This document shows, one piece after another, positions 30,201 through 39,256 of a stretch of 64,000 nucleotides of DNA. A program made the translations under genes and the position numbers. The stretch is from contig NZ_CANMCZ010000001.1 of the NCBI RefSeq assembly GCF_947496485.1, positions 739,596 through 803,595 on the forward strand. Reading direction: 5' to 3'. Within the stretch, counting starts at the first letter, position 1. Every line of letters starts with the position of its first letter. The DNA is from an uncultured Winogradskyella sp. (lineage in GTDB: Bacteria; Bacteroidota; Bacteroidia; Flavobacteriales; Flavobacteriaceae). Below the pieces are notes generated by a model. It saw only the letters and a program-made list of their open reading frames with translations, was not told where the DNA came from and did no database searches.

Positions 30201-31732
30201 TAATTTGAAATTAACTGAGGTTTATTAGATAAAACCGCCAAAGGCGTATCAATTCCCATAGAACCTAAAGCCTCTTTAGCCTTTTGTGCCATAGGAGTGA
30301 TGACTTCTTGAATATCTTCAAACGTGTAATTGAATAAACGTTGTCTCGTTTTTATATCTAAGGTTTCAATTGGACAGGTTTCACCTGTGTAGGGAATGTC
30401 TTTTAAATGTAATCTTGTCTTATCTAACCATTCTTGATAAGGTCTTTCTTTAACAATCTTACTTTTTATTTCTTCGTCATTAATGATTCGACCTTGGTTC
30501 ATGTCTACTAAAAACATTTTTCCAGGCTCTAAACGACCATGACTTTCAACATCTTCTGGTGCAATATCTACCACACCAATTTCTGAAGACATAATTAGTT
30601 TTCCACTTTTAGTGACCGTATATCTTGAAGGTCTCAGTCCATTTCGATCTAATAATGCTCCTATATAATTCCCATCTGTAAACGGTACTGAAGCAGGTCC
30701 ATCCCAAGGTTCCATAATACAAGAGTTATAATCGTAAAACGCTTTTCGTTCTGGAGACATTGTGGCATGTTTTTCCCATGCTTCAGGAATCATCATCATC
30801 ATCACTTCTGGAAGAGAACGTCCTGTATGAGTTAATAATTCCACAACCATATCCATAGACGCAGAATCTGATTTTCCTGGCAGAATAATTGGGAATAATT
30901 TTTCTATTTGCGGCCCAAAGACATCACTTTTCATGATTTCTTCACGAACTCGCATTCGACTTACATTGCCTCGAAGTGTGTTAATTTCACCATTCTGACA
31001 CATGAATCGAAAAGGTTGTGCTAATTCCCAAGTCGGCATTGTATTAGTAGAAAAGCGTTGGTGTACCAATGCTAAACGTGTTACCAAATCATCTTCTTGT
31101 AAGTCTTTATAATAAGGACCAATATCCTCTGGCATAATTATACCTTTATATATAAGGGTATTCATAGATAAGCTAGAGACATAGAAATATGAACTTTGCG
31201 ACATTTTAGATTTTCTAACAGTGTGCTCAGTTATTTTACGTGCTGCATATAATTTAGCTTTAAAATCAGCTTCAGAAACTTCGTTTGATTTACCAACAAA
31301 AAGCTGTTCTATATTAGGTTCTGATGCTAATGCTATTTCGCCTAATTGAGTCGAATCTACAGGCACTTCTCGCCATCCTATAACAGAAAGCCCCTGAGCA
31401 ATAATTTCCTTTTCGAAAGTATCCTTACAGAATTTATATTGATTTCTGTTTTTGGGTAAGAATACCATTCCAACAGCATATTTTCCTTTTACGGGAACTT
31501 TAAAACCACAAACGCGTTTAAAATAAGCATGAGGTATATCTATCAATAAACCTGCTCCATCTCCAGTTTTACCATCAGCACTAACACCACCACGATGTTC
31601 TAGCTTTACCAAAATTTCTAAAGCATCATGTATAATTTGATTTGTCTTTTCTCCTTTAAGGTTACATATAAATCCTGCACCACAATTTTCGTGTTCAAAT
31701 TCTGGTAAATAAAGTCCTTGTTTCTTCAGCAT
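27218..31732 (-). CDS. gltB: glutamate synthase large subunit
   Basis: A 1504-residue enzyme of full length. The class II glutaminase domain begins after a short propeptide with catalytic Cys17 (HENCGAGF). The central and FMN domains follow ([33 protein letters not shown]), then the [3Fe-4S] cysteines in [15 protein letters not shown] and the C-terminal beta-helix ([23 protein letters not shown]). With GltD it converts 2-oxoglutarate and glutamine to two glutamates. Upstream it faces the porin-glnK-amt operon across 420 bases containing a perfect LacI-type palindrome, which suggests control by a sugar- or purine-type regulator as well as nitrogen. Confidence 0.97.
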   Translation of the reverse strand: MLKKQGLYLPEFEHENCGAGFICNLKGEKTNQIIHDALEILVKLEHRGGVSADGKTGDGAGLLIDIPHAYFKRVCGFKVPVKGKYAVGMVFLPKNRNQYKFCKDTFEKEIIAQGLSVIGWREVPVDSTQLGEIALASEPNIEQLFVGKSNEVSEADFKAKLYAARKITEHTVRKSKMSQSSYFYVSSLSMNTLIYKGIIMPEDIGPYYKDLQEDDLVTRLALVHQRFSTNTMPTWELAQPFRFMCQNGEINTLRGNVSRMRVREEIMKSDVFGPQIEKLFPIILPGKSDSASMDMVVELLTHTGRSLPEVMMMMIPEAWEKHATMSPERKAFYDYNSCIMEPWDGPASVPFTDGNYIGALLDRNGLRPSRYTVTKSGKLIMSSEIGVVDIAPEDVESHGRLEPGKMFLVDMNQGRIINDEEIKSKIVKERPYQEWLDKTRLHLKDIPYTGETCPIETLDIKTRQRLFNYTFEDIQEVITPMAQKAKEALGSMGIDTPLAVLSNKPQLISNYFKQLFAQVTNPPLDGIREEIVTDISLALGKDRNIFSITERQCRKLKIQNPVISNDDLDKIRNIKVESYKAETIEILYQKAKGLNGLEDALDNIIVQIEKALERKTNIIILSDRGVSKELAPIPPLLACSYVSHQMNRLRKRSYFDIIIESAEPREPHHFATLFGYGASAVNPYMVNEIIRMQVKDGFITDMDEQKAVDNFNKAIGKGILKIMNKIGISTLRSYRGSQIFEIVGFNSQFVEKYFPYTTSRIEGIGLYEIEKEIDKRYHHAYPENIVDKRLGLNIGGDYRWRRNGEKHLFNPTTVAKLQQAVRLSDQKSYDVYAKAINEQSENLMTIRGLFEFNNIDPIPIEEVEPWTEIVKRFKTGAMSYGSISREAHENLAIAMNRIGGKSNSGEGGEDRKRFQPDVNGDSRNSAIKQVASGRFGVTSHYLTNAKEIQIKMAQGAKPGEGGQLPGEKVLPWIAAARNSTPFVGLISPPPHHDIYSIEDLAQLIYDLKNANREARINVKLVSEVGVGTIAAGVAKAKADVVLISGYDGGTGASPLTSLKHAGLPWELGIAEAQQTLVLNNLRSRIVVECDGQLKTGRDVAIAALLGAEEFGFATAPLVASGCIMMRKCHLNTCPVGIATQDKELRKNFKGTPEHVINFFYYIAEELRAIMAELGFRTMAEMVGQTHKINANKAIKHYKAKGLDLSSILHRPEAYSKMTVKNTEKQEHNLDNVLDFKILKDSHRALYRKEQMTLAYPIKNTNRTVGAIVSNEISKIYGHLGLPEDTLNINFEGSAGQSFGAFGAHGLTFKLEGNTNDYLGKGLSGAKLIVKKPVKADFVAEDNIIIGNVCLFGAVEGQAYINGIAGERFAVRNSGATAVVEGVGDHCCEYMTGGKVVVLGKTGRNFAAGMSGGIAYVYDPENKFVNGLCNTETIEFEKILKKDADELKALIEKHVKYTKSNRGSELLADWETSLSHFVRVMPTEYKRALKRLETEEQMVEELETV

Positions 31733-31929
31733 AATTCAAAAAAATTATAAAGGCGTTTTGTGCCTTATTATATCTCTAAGATATACTTCAAAATCCGATT
31801 AAAAAAAAAGTAGAAACACTTTTCTCATATCGATAATTAAGGGCTTTCTAAATGAAAAATTAGCAATAAAAACGCCATATAATGGTGAATAGATAATGGA
31901 AAATAGTCAATGAAAACGGCACTTTATCA

Positions 31930-31943
31930 CGAAAACGTTTTCG
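31930..31943. promoter_or_regulatory. perfect LacI/PurR-type palindrome upstream of gltB
   Basis: CGAAAACGTTTTCG is a perfect palindrome with central CG, nearly identical to the site in the sugar locus at 4574-4587 (two differences). It lies 198 bases upstream of the gltB start and 210 bases upstream of the porin start. Confidence 0.6.
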
Positions 31944-32020
31944 AGAATTTACACTTATCAAATTATTAATAAAAGTGCTTTTTACCATTATGGATTTACC
32001 AAAAAAACATTAAAAAATAA

Positions 32021-32100
32021 TTTAACCCTAAATTTTAGGGGGTATAAAATATAATATTCATAAAAATTATATTTTAACCCTAATTTTTAATGGGGTATAA
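32021..32100 (+). promoter_or_regulatory. tandem activator-type repeats before the porin-glnK-amt promoter
   Basis: Two copies of TTTAACCCTAA-(7 or 8 AT-rich bases)-GGGGTATAA occur at 32021-32048 and 32073-32100. Left halves are 52 bases apart, about five helical turns. Each copy has inverted ACCC/GGGT ends; the first contains the perfect palindrome CCCTAAATTTTAGGG. The second copy ends 12 bases before the -7 box, covering where a -33 element would be. Confidence 0.6.
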
Positions 32101-32112
32101 TTAAAAGTTATA

Positions 32113-32120
32113 TAGATTTG
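32113..32120 (+). promoter_or_regulatory. -7 box of the porin-glnK-amt promoter
   Basis: TAGATTTG matches the Bacteroidota -7 consensus TAnnTTTG exactly and lies 32 bases before the porin ATG, leaving a leader of about 25 bases. No clear -33 TTG is seen; the tandem repeat occupies that position. Confidence 0.55.
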
Positions 32121-32152
32121 ACCCGAATCTAACTATTTTTAAATATTACATT

Positions 32153-33211
32153 ATGAAAAAATTATTAACTCTAGCATTACTGTTAACCTCGATAGTTTTA
32201 ACAGCTCAAGACTCAGAAGAAACAACCGAAAAGAAATTCTCTATTTCTGGTAGTGTAGATGCTTACTACCAAACACTTTTAACAGCATCTGATGATTCAG
32301 GACAATCTTTCGGAACTGCGTTTGCAGGACAAACAGGATTTGCTTTAGGTATGGGTAACCTTATCGCGAGCTATGAAAGCGGTAAAGTAGGTGCAGTCCT
32401 TGATTTAGTTACAGGACCAAGAGGTGAGGGCGCTACTTTTAGCAACGATATTGTTGATGGTATTGTAAACCAAGCTTATGTTTATTGGAATGTTTCAGAA
32501 GGTACAACTTTAACTTTCGGACGTTTTAATACATTCTTAGGGTACGAAGTTATTGCTCCTGCTGCAAACTTTAACTACAGTACGTCTTACTTATTTTCAA
32601 GCGGACCTTTTTCTCATATGGGTATAAAAGCAGATTTTGCTTTATCTGATGATTTTAGCTTAATGTTAGCCATAACAAATCCTTGGGATACTAATAACAC
32701 TTCTACAACAGGTGAGTATGCTTTCGGAGCTCAATTAGGATATTCTGGTCAATACCTAAACTTATATTATGACAGTGGCGCGAATAATGGCCTAGGTTTT
32801 GAGATTGATTACACAGGAGGTTTCGACCTATCTGATGACTTCTTCTTAGGAATCAATGCTGCTTATCAGACAACATCTTATGTTTATGATGATGACGGTA
32901 GTGTACTAAGTGATGATTTCAAAAATGGCTTTTATGGAGCTGCATTATACCCTCAATTTGCTGCATCTGAAGATTTTAGTATTGGTTTAAGAGGTGAATA
33001 CTTCGGATATCATGCTGAGGAAGGAGATGATTTACCAAGTGTATTCGCTGCAACTTTAACAGGAAGCTACACTGTAGAAAGCAACTTAATTATTAAGCCT
33101 GAAATCAGATTAGACTCTTGGAGCAATTGGGATGATAGATATTTCGATGCTGACGGAGAAGACATGAGTAGCCTAGCTGCGTTTACTCTAGCTGCTATAT
33201 ATACATTCTAA
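32153..33211 (+). CDS. outer-membrane beta-barrel porin linked to ammonium uptake
   Basis: A 352-residue protein with a cleavable signal peptide ending LTAQ (about residue 19). The rest alternates short hydrophobic strands with Gly/Asn/Asp-rich turns and ends in an aromatic strand (AAIYTF), the pattern of an outer-membrane barrel of the OmpL-like 'bbp2' type. It heads a porin-glnK-amt operon with 15 bases to glnK, so it likely helps ammonium or another nitrogen source cross the outer membrane when nitrogen is scarce. Barrel class is well supported; substrate is inferred. Confidence 0.8.
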   Translation: MKKLLTLALLLTSIVLTAQDSEETTEKKFSISGSVDAYYQTLLTASDDSGQSFGTAFAGQTGFALGMGNLIASYESGKVGAVLDLVTGPRGEGATFSNDIVDGIVNQAYVYWNVSEGTTLTFGRFNTFLGYEVIAPAANFNYSTSYLFSSGPFSHMGIKADFALSDDFSLMLAITNPWDTNNTSTTGEYAFGAQLGYSGQYLNLYYDSGANNGLGFEIDYTGGFDLSDDFFLGINAAYQTTSYVYDDDGSVLSDDFKNGFYGAALYPQFAASEDFSIGLRGEYFGYHAEEGDDLPSVFAATLTGSYTVESNLIIKPEIRLDSWSNWDDRYFDADGEDMSSLAAFTLAAIYTF

Positions 33212-33226
33212 CTAATATTAAATACA

Positions 33227-33565
33227 ATGAAAAAAGTCGAAGCAATAATTAGAAAATCTAAATTTTCTACAGTAAAAAACGCACTACATGAAGTAGGTGT
33301 AAACTTCTTCTCTTACTGGGACGTAACAGGACTAGGGAATGAAAAAGAAGGACATGTTTATAGAGGTGTCTCTTATAGCACTAGCGATATCCAAAGACGA
33401 TATTTATCTATAGTTGTCAATGACGATTTTGAAGATATAACAATAAAAACAATACTTGATTCTGCATCTACAGGAGATGTTGGTGATGGTAAAATCTTTG
33501 TCTCTCACATAGATGAAGTATACAGAATAAGAACTGGAGAAAAAGGAGGACAAACTTTAAAATAA
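33227..33565 (+). CDS. glnK: PII-family nitrogen regulator
   Basis: A 112-residue PII protein. It starts MKKVEAIIRKSKF and carries the C-terminal signature TGDVGDGKIFV...VYRIRTGEKG. The T-loop reads YRGVSYSTSDIQRR; Tyr50 aligns with the uridylylated Tyr51 of E. coli GlnB, but the usual 'MVDFLPK' segment after it is replaced and the loop is one residue shorter before it. It lies 9 bases before amt, so it probably plugs Amt when 2-oxoglutarate falls. Covalent modification cannot be assumed with this T-loop. Confidence 0.93.
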   Translation: MKKVEAIIRKSKFSTVKNALHEVGVNFFSYWDVTGLGNEKEGHVYRGVSYSTSDIQRRYLSIVVNDDFEDITIKTILDSASTGDVGDGKIFVSHIDEVYRIRTGEKGGQTLK

Positions 33566-33574
33566 CTAACTAAA

Positions 33575-34804
33575 ATGGAATTATTAACTACAAATAATGT
33601 ATGGATGATGATCTGTACAGCTCTCGTTTTCTTTATGCACTTAGGTTTTGCATTTTTAGAAATCGGATTAACACGTCAAAAGAATACAATTAACATATTA
33701 TTTAAAAATATATTTATTATCACCGTAGGTTTACTACTCTATTGCTTAGTTGGATTCAACTTAATGTATCCAGGAGACTTCAACGGATTTTTAGGATTCG
33801 CAGGCTTTGGTTTAGATGCACCAATGGTTGAAGGAGCCTTAGATTTAGCTTACAATGAAGGTTACACTTACTGGACAGATTTCTTATTCCAAGGTATGTT
33901 TGCCGCAACTGCAGCAACAATTGTATCTGGAGCTGTAGCAGAACGTATGAAAATTGGACCATTTATGGTTTTCACGGTAATTTACGTCGGATTAATCTAC
34001 CCAATCGCGGGTTCTTGGAAATGGGGAGGTGGATTTTTACAAACTCTAGAAACACCATTTTACGATTTTGCAGGTTCTACATTAGTACACTCTGTAGGTG
34101 GCTGGGCAGCATTAGTAGCTGTTTGCCTATTAGGTTCTAGAATCGGTAAATTTAAAGATGGAAAACTACAAGCAATTCCAGGTCACAATATTCCATTAGC
34201 AACTGCTGGTGTTATTATATTATGGTTAGGTTGGTTTGGATTTAACGGTGGTTCAGTTTTATCTGCTGATCCTGCATTAACATCATTAACTTTAGTCACA
34301 ACATGTTTAGCTGCAGCAGCAGGTGGTGTTGTCGCTGCCCTAGTATCTACATTACGCTATAAAAATTTAGATTTAACGATGTTCCTTAATGGTATATTAG
34401 GTGGTCTTGTTGGTATTACTGCTGGCGCAGACCAAATGAGTCCGACTGATGCTATTATTATTGGAGCTGTTGCAGGTGCAATCATCGTATTTGCCGTATC
34501 TCTAATTGACAAACTTAAATTAGATGATCCTGTTGGAGCTATTGCCGTTCACTTAGTATGTGGTATTTGGGGAACATTAGCTGTAGGTATATTTGGCGCA
34601 TTAGCCAGTGGAGCACAGTTTGTAAGTCAACTTATCGGTGTAGCTTCTTATGCTGCCATCTGTATAGTATCTTCTTTCATAATCATTTTTATAATGAAGA
34701 AAACCGTTGGTATTAGAGTTTCTGAACGCGAAGAATTAGAAGGTTTAGATGCACATGAGCATGGCATGGATGCTTATCCAGACTTTAGATTAAACGAACA
34801 CTAA
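33575..34804 (+). CDS. amt: ammonium transporter
   Basis: A 409-residue inner-membrane Amt/Mep/Rh protein with about 11 transmembrane segments and no cleaved signal. Conserved pieces include FAFLEIG, the DF.FQG.FA segment, HSVGGWAAL with the first pore histidine and AVHLVCGIWGTLAVG with the second. The cytoplasmic tail ends HEHGMDAYPDFRLNEH. It is the last gene of the operon and is followed by a strong terminator. Confidence 0.96.
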   Translation: MELLTTNNVWMMICTALVFFMHLGFAFLEIGLTRQKNTINILFKNIFIITVGLLLYCLVGFNLMYPGDFNGFLGFAGFGLDAPMVEGALDLAYNEGYTYWTDFLFQGMFAATAATIVSGAVAERMKIGPFMVFTVIYVGLIYPIAGSWKWGGGFLQTLETPFYDFAGSTLVHSVGGWAALVAVCLLGSRIGKFKDGKLQAIPGHNIPLATAGVIILWLGWFGFNGGSVLSADPALTSLTLVTTCLAAAAGGVVAALVSTLRYKNLDLTMFLNGILGGLVGITAGADQMSPTDAIIIGAVAGAIIVFAVSLIDKLKLDDPVGAIAVHLVCGIWGTLAVGIFGALASGAQFVSQLIGVASYAAICIVSSFIIIFIMKKTVGIRVSEREELEGLDAHEHGMDAYPDFRLNEH

Positions 34805-34845
34805 GTGTTTTAAAATTGATTACTTAGTTTAATTAGTTGTTAGGA

Positions 34846-34880
34846 AAAAACCCTCTGAGTAAATTGCTTAGAGGGTTTTT
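34846..34880 (+). terminator. intrinsic terminator after amt
   Basis: CCCTCTGAG pairs with CTTAGAGGG (one G-T wobble and one T-A mismatch region) around a 7-base loop, preceded by A6 and followed by T5. Confidence 0.85.
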
Positions 34881-34895
34881 ATTATAACAAAGAAA

Positions 34896-34926
34896 AAGCC
34901 TGTTAAGTTTAAAACTTAACAGGCTT
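34896..34926 (-). terminator. intrinsic terminator after ppc
   Basis: A 15-bp perfect inverted repeat, AAGCCTGTTAAGTTT and its complement around a single A, with a T run on the minus strand. It lies just past the ppc stop codon, so it ends the leu-ppc transcript. Confidence 0.85.
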
Positions 34927-34950
34927 CCACATTTATAGCATTAAAATAAT

Positions 34951-37533
34951 TTAAGCTGAGTTACGACTCGCATTAATATTACCAAATAATGAACGTGTCA
35001 CCATACTTGCAAAAATCTTCATTTGCTCGTCATCTGCTTTTACTCCAGATTTTTCAAGCTCCTGAATTTTCTTCAATGCATACTGCTGAATTGTCAGTAA
35101 CGGTAGCACAATAGATTCTCTAACAGCAATAGATGCTTTGCCAGCAGGCTCTTCTTGCATTAATTCTTTATAACCTGTTAACTTTAAAATGAGTCTTTTA
35201 GACGTTTCATATTCGTCATATATAATTGTCCAGAATTCGCCATATTCAGGATCTTCTGCCATATATCTAGTTAAATCAAAGAATGATTTAGACAAAGACA
35301 TCATACTGTTTCCAATAAGTGTCTTGAAAAAATCTGATGTTTTAAATAAATGCTGTACTTTTTCAAATTCACCAATATCCTCATAATGCTTTAAAGCTGT
35401 ACCAACTCCAAAAAAGCCAGGTACATTTTGCTTCAATTGACTCCAAGAACCTACAAAGGGTATCGCTCTCAAATCTTCAAAAACTAAACCTTTTGCTTTT
35501 CCACGTTTAGATGGTCGACTTCCAATGTTTGTTTTCGCATAATACTTCAGCGTACTCATGTGCTCCAAATAAGAAATAAATTTTGGATGTGCTTTAAAAT
35601 CTGAATAGGCTTTGTAGCTGCGCTCAGATAAATCTGTCATCACTTCCCTATTTTCAGACGACATACTCAAATCCTTATCATTAATACTATTTCCAATGCC
35701 AGAACTAATTAACTGTTCCAAATTATATTGAGAGGATTCTAAAGTTCCGAAATTAGAACTAATAGTTTGACCTTGTATAGTTAATTGCACCTCTTTATCT
35801 TCAATTGTTGGTCCGAGTGACGCATAAAAATTATGTGTCTTACCACCACCACGTGCTGGAGGTCCACCACGACCATCAAAGAAAATCACCTTGATTCCGT
35901 ATTTTCTAGACACTGCTGTCAAATTCTCTTTAGCTTTATAAATCGCCCAATTTGCCATTAGATATCCACCATCTTTAGTACCATCGCTAAAGCCAAGCAT
36001 AATGGTTTGTTTATTTCCTCTTGCTTTTAAATGTGCTGCATATTCCGTATTGGTGTATAATTCTTCCATCACAGCAGGAGCATTCTCTAAATCCGTTATG
36101 GTTTCAAATAAGGGTCCAATATCAACAGTCAATTCATCTTGAAAAGCTACTAACTTTAGCATTGCAAATAATTGCATTACATTAAGTGTGGTCTGGTTAT
36201 TACTAATTATGTAACGGTTTGCAGCCTTTTCTCCATTAGCTCCTTGAATAGTCTTAATGACTTTCATGGTTTTTAAAGCTTTCACTGTTTCTTCGTCTTT
36301 TATAATTGACAAATCAATTTCACCTTTTATTTTAGATAGAATATTTACTTGCTGTTTTTCACTTAAATTTTGATAGTTCTTTGGAAAAATATCACTTCCG
36401 TTTTCTATTAAAGCATCAACCATATTATTAAAAAACTGGGCATGCTTTCGACTATCCTGTCTTATATCTAAGTTCGCAAAATGAAATCCGAATAAGTGAA
36501 TTTTATTCAATAAGCTATTCACTTCAGAGACATATAGTGATTGATGCTCTTTAACAATAACACTTTTAATCACCTCTAATTCTGCAGCAAAACTCTCTGC
36601 TGTTAAGTTTGAGTTCTTATTTGTAATGATTTTCCAAAGTTCGGTTTCTAAGACTACTATTCTCTCCTCAACACCTTCAAAAGTCAATTTTCGTCTTAAA
36701 CGTCGCGCATCTCTATAATAATTCTTAATGACAGTTGCACGTAAGCGATTAGCAACATTTAATGTAATTTCTGGAGTTACAAACGGATTACCATCTCTAT
36801 CTCCTCCTGGCCAAAAACCAATATTTATAATATCGTTATCTATTTGTTTACCATCAAAAATATTTTGCTGAATATAATCGTAAATAGTTCCAAAAGACTT
36901 ATAAAACACGTTTTCTAAATACCAGATTAAACTCACTGCTTCATCATAAGGTGATGGTTTTTTGTCTTTAAAAAATGGTGTTTTTCCTAATTGCGCCAAT
37001 AAATCATTGATCTTGAGTAAATCATTCTCTCGAATAGCTTCCGTTAAATCTGTTATTATTCCTAAAACAGAGCCTGGATAAAATTGTGTCGGATGTGCTG
37101 TTAGAACAATTCTTACCTTAAATTCTTCAAGATACTTTTGAAGGGTTTCTAGTTTGTTATCTGCAGTAACACTTTCTTTTAAACTTCTTAGTGTACCAAT
37201 ACCGTCCATATTATTTACAACAGGAAAAGCGGCATCTTCAATAGCATCAAATAAAACAACCTGGCGCTCTATATATTGAATAAATCGAAACAGCAAATTA
37301 ATTTGACTCTGAGGCGATCGTCTTGCTTGATATTTCTTGAAAAATGTTTCTACAATCGTCGTAGGATCCTCTTTATTGGCAAACCCTTTTTCGCATGTTG
37401 CATGAAATAAAGGTAGTAATGTACCGGTCCTAGTTATGGTATCAAACGGTAAGGTGACAAAAATACTATTGTAGATTTGATACTTTGATAACACGTTCTG
37501 ATTAAATCTTGTAAGCTTTGGTTGTGTAGGCAT
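34951..37533 (-). CDS. ppc: phosphoenolpyruvate carboxylase
   Basis: An 860-residue PEP carboxylase that makes oxaloacetate from PEP and bicarbonate. Catalytic motifs are visible: VLTAHPTQ with the active-site His, GFWPGGDRDGNPFVT, the glycine-rich loop FDGRGGPPARGGGKTH and the GSRPSKRGK block. It differs from the proteobacterial form at HPTE (HPTQ here) and in the glycine loop, as is common in Bacteroidota. It starts 5 bases after leuB and so is probably the last gene of the leu operon; oxaloacetate supply and branched-chain synthesis would then rise together. Confidence 0.94.
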   Translation of the reverse strand: MPTQPKLTRFNQNVLSKYQIYNSIFVTLPFDTITRTGTLLPLFHATCEKGFANKEDPTTIVETFFKKYQARRSPQSQINLLFRFIQYIERQVVLFDAIEDAAFPVVNNMDGIGTLRSLKESVTADNKLETLQKYLEEFKVRIVLTAHPTQFYPGSVLGIITDLTEAIRENDLLKINDLLAQLGKTPFFKDKKPSPYDEAVSLIWYLENVFYKSFGTIYDYIQQNIFDGKQIDNDIINIGFWPGGDRDGNPFVTPEITLNVANRLRATVIKNYYRDARRLRRKLTFEGVEERIVVLETELWKIITNKNSNLTAESFAAELEVIKSVIVKEHQSLYVSEVNSLLNKIHLFGFHFANLDIRQDSRKHAQFFNNMVDALIENGSDIFPKNYQNLSEKQQVNILSKIKGEIDLSIIKDEETVKALKTMKVIKTIQGANGEKAANRYIISNNQTTLNVMQLFAMLKLVAFQDELTVDIGPLFETITDLENAPAVMEELYTNTEYAAHLKARGNKQTIMLGFSDGTKDGGYLMANWAIYKAKENLTAVSRKYGIKVIFFDGRGGPPARGGGKTHNFYASLGPTIEDKEVQLTIQGQTISSNFGTLESSQYNLEQLISSGIGNSINDKDLSMSSENREVMTDLSERSYKAYSDFKAHPKFISYLEHMSTLKYYAKTNIGSRPSKRGKAKGLVFEDLRAIPFVGSWSQLKQNVPGFFGVGTALKHYEDIGEFEKVQHLFKTSDFFKTLIGNSMMSLSKSFFDLTRYMAEDPEYGEFWTIIYDEYETSKRLILKLTGYKELMQEEPAGKASIAVRESIVLPLLTIQQYALKKIQELEKSGVKADDEQMKIFASMVTRSLFGNINASRNSA

Positions 37534-37538
37534 TTAAT

Positions 37539-38657
37539 TTATATGATTGTAGATTGTCCTAAATGGATGTTCGTAAAGTTCATGTTAGTGTCATTTGGAT
37601 TATTAATAAAGTCTTCAATAAACTCACCAACTTTACCTGTTGTTACGTTATCGTATTTTGAATTTATATCTGGAGTAGATATACTTAATTTCAGTGATTT
37701 ATCAACAGCTTGCTTCACCATCTCTGCTTCTGTAAATAAACCGAAATGTTCTAACAACATAGTTGCAGATAAGATTGATGCAATTGGGTTGGCAATTCCT
37801 TTTCCCGTGGCTTGTGGAAATGACCCATGAATGGGTTCGAACATAGCATACTTATCACCAACTGAAGCAGAGGCTAATAAACCAATAGAACCTCCAATAA
37901 CACTAGCTTCATCACTAATGATATCACCGAACATATTCTCAGTTAAGATTACATCGAACTGTTTAGGGTTTAGAATCATTTGCATTGCTGCATTATCTAC
38001 AAATAAGAAGTCTAAAGTGACGTCTTTATATTGCTCTGCAATTTCAGTAACCACTTTTCTCCAAAGTCTTGAACTTTCTAGCACATTAGCTTTGTCTACT
38101 AAAGTAACTTTATTATTTCTGGATTGTGCAGCTTTAAAAGCTAAATGCGAAATACGTTCAATTTCTTCACGTGAATATTCACATAAATCTGACGCTTTAT
38201 TACCATCTTCACTCAATTGCTTTTCTCCAAAATAAATACCGCCTGTTAACTCACGATAAATACTAATATCCGTACCTTGGATGACGTGTTTTTTTAAAGG
38301 GGATTTATTTAATAAAGTCTCATAAGCTTTCACTGGTCTAATATTTGCAAACAGTCCAAGTTCTTTTCTTAGTTTTAGAAGCCCTTGTTCTGGACGTACT
38401 TTTGCTGAAGGATCATTGTCATATTTTGGATGACCGATTGAACCAAACAAAATAGCATCTGAAGATTTACATAAATCTAAAGTTTCTTCTGGTAAAGGAT
38501 CGTTATGTTTATCTATTGCAATAGCACCAACATCTGCGCTTTTAAATTTAAAATTATGATTGAATTCTGAAGCTATAGCTTTCAAAACTTTTACAGCCTG
38601 ATTAGTAACTTCAGGACCAATGCCATCACCTGGCAATACTGCTATGGTTAATTTCAT
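37539..38657 (-). CDS. leuB: 3-isopropylmalate dehydrogenase
   Basis: A 372-residue NAD-dependent oxidative decarboxylase. The N-terminus AVLPGDGIGPEVT, the substrate arginines in KVRPEQGLLKLRKELGLFANIRPVK and the end motif FGDIISDEASVIGGSIGLL are all standard. It lies 8 bases after leuD and 5 bases before ppc. Confidence 0.96.
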   Translation of the reverse strand: MKLTIAVLPGDGIGPEVTNQAVKVLKAIASEFNHNFKFKSADVGAIAIDKHNDPLPEETLDLCKSSDAILFGSIGHPKYDNDPSAKVRPEQGLLKLRKELGLFANIRPVKAYETLLNKSPLKKHVIQGTDISIYRELTGGIYFGEKQLSEDGNKASDLCEYSREEIERISHLAFKAAQSRNNKVTLVDKANVLESSRLWRKVVTEIAEQYKDVTLDFLFVDNAAMQMILNPKQFDVILTENMFGDIISDEASVIGGSIGLLASASVGDKYAMFEPIHGSFPQATGKGIANPIASILSATMLLEHFGLFTEAEMVKQAVDKSLKLSISTPDINSKYDNVTTGKVGEFIEDFINNPNDTNMNFTNIHLGQSTII

Positions 38658-38665
38658 TTGTAGTT

Positions 38666-39256
38666 TTAGTATATTTTCTGAGCTTCAAAAGCTTCGATTT
38701 GTTCTTTATTATTTACAAGATAATCAATATCATCGTATCCATTAATCATACAAGTTTTTTTGTATGCATCTATTTCAAAATCTTCTGATAAATCTGAATT
38801 CTCAACAGAAATGGTTTGGTTTTCGAGATTTACTTCTAATTCCGTATATGGATTTGACTCTAATTGTTGAAATAAGTCACTCAAGAATTGCTTTGATACC
38901 TGAACTGGTAATAAGCCGTTGTTTAAAGCATTTCCTTTAAAAATATCTGCAAAGAAACTAGAAACTACTACCTTAAAACCATAATCTGTAATTGCCCAAG
39001 CCGCATGCTCTCTACTCGATCCACAACCAAAATTATCACCGGCAACCAAAATGCTTCCCGAATATTTTGAATTATTGAGTACAAAGTCTGAATTTGCCGT
39101 GCCATCTTTATGATATCTCCAATCTCTAAACACATTATCCCCAAATCCTTTTCTATCCGTAGCTTTTAGAAAACGCGCAGGTATAATTTGATCTGTATCT
39201 ACATTCTCAATATGTAATGGAATCGCTCTAGATTGTAATGTTGTAAATTTTTCCAT
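38666..39256 (-). CDS. leuD: 3-isopropylmalate dehydratase small subunit
   Basis: A 196-residue aconitase-swivel protein. It has [15 protein letters not shown] near the N-terminus and the [16 protein letters not shown] motif (about 73-88). With LeuC it interconverts 2- and 3-isopropylmalate. Its ATG shares the last base of the leuC stop codon. Confidence 0.96.
   Translation of the reverse strand: MEKFTTLQSRAIPLHIENVDTDQIIPARFLKATDRKGFGDNVFRDWRYHKDGTANSDFVLNNSKYSGSILVAGDNFGCGSSREHAAWAITDYGFKVVVSSFFADIFKGNALNNGLLPVQVSKQFLSDLFQQLESNPYTELEVNLENQTISVENSDLSEDFEIDAYKKTCMINGYDDIDYLVNNKEQIEAFEAQKIY

Larger units (their letters stand above)
31733..32152. other. 420-base divergent control region of gltBD and porin-glnK-amt
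   Basis: No gene. From left to right it holds a perfect 7-bp inverted repeat TATATCT-CTA-AGATATA (31769-31785) in the gltB leader, a perfect 14-base palindrome at 31930-31943, two ~28-base direct repeats at 32021 and 32073, and a TAGATTTG -7 box at 32113-32120. It is the densest regulatory stretch in the window. Confidence 0.7.

Noticed and set aside
37831..38235. Plus-strand open frame of 134 codons opposite leuB
   Set aside because: It is a shadow of leuB, which has all family motifs on the minus strand.
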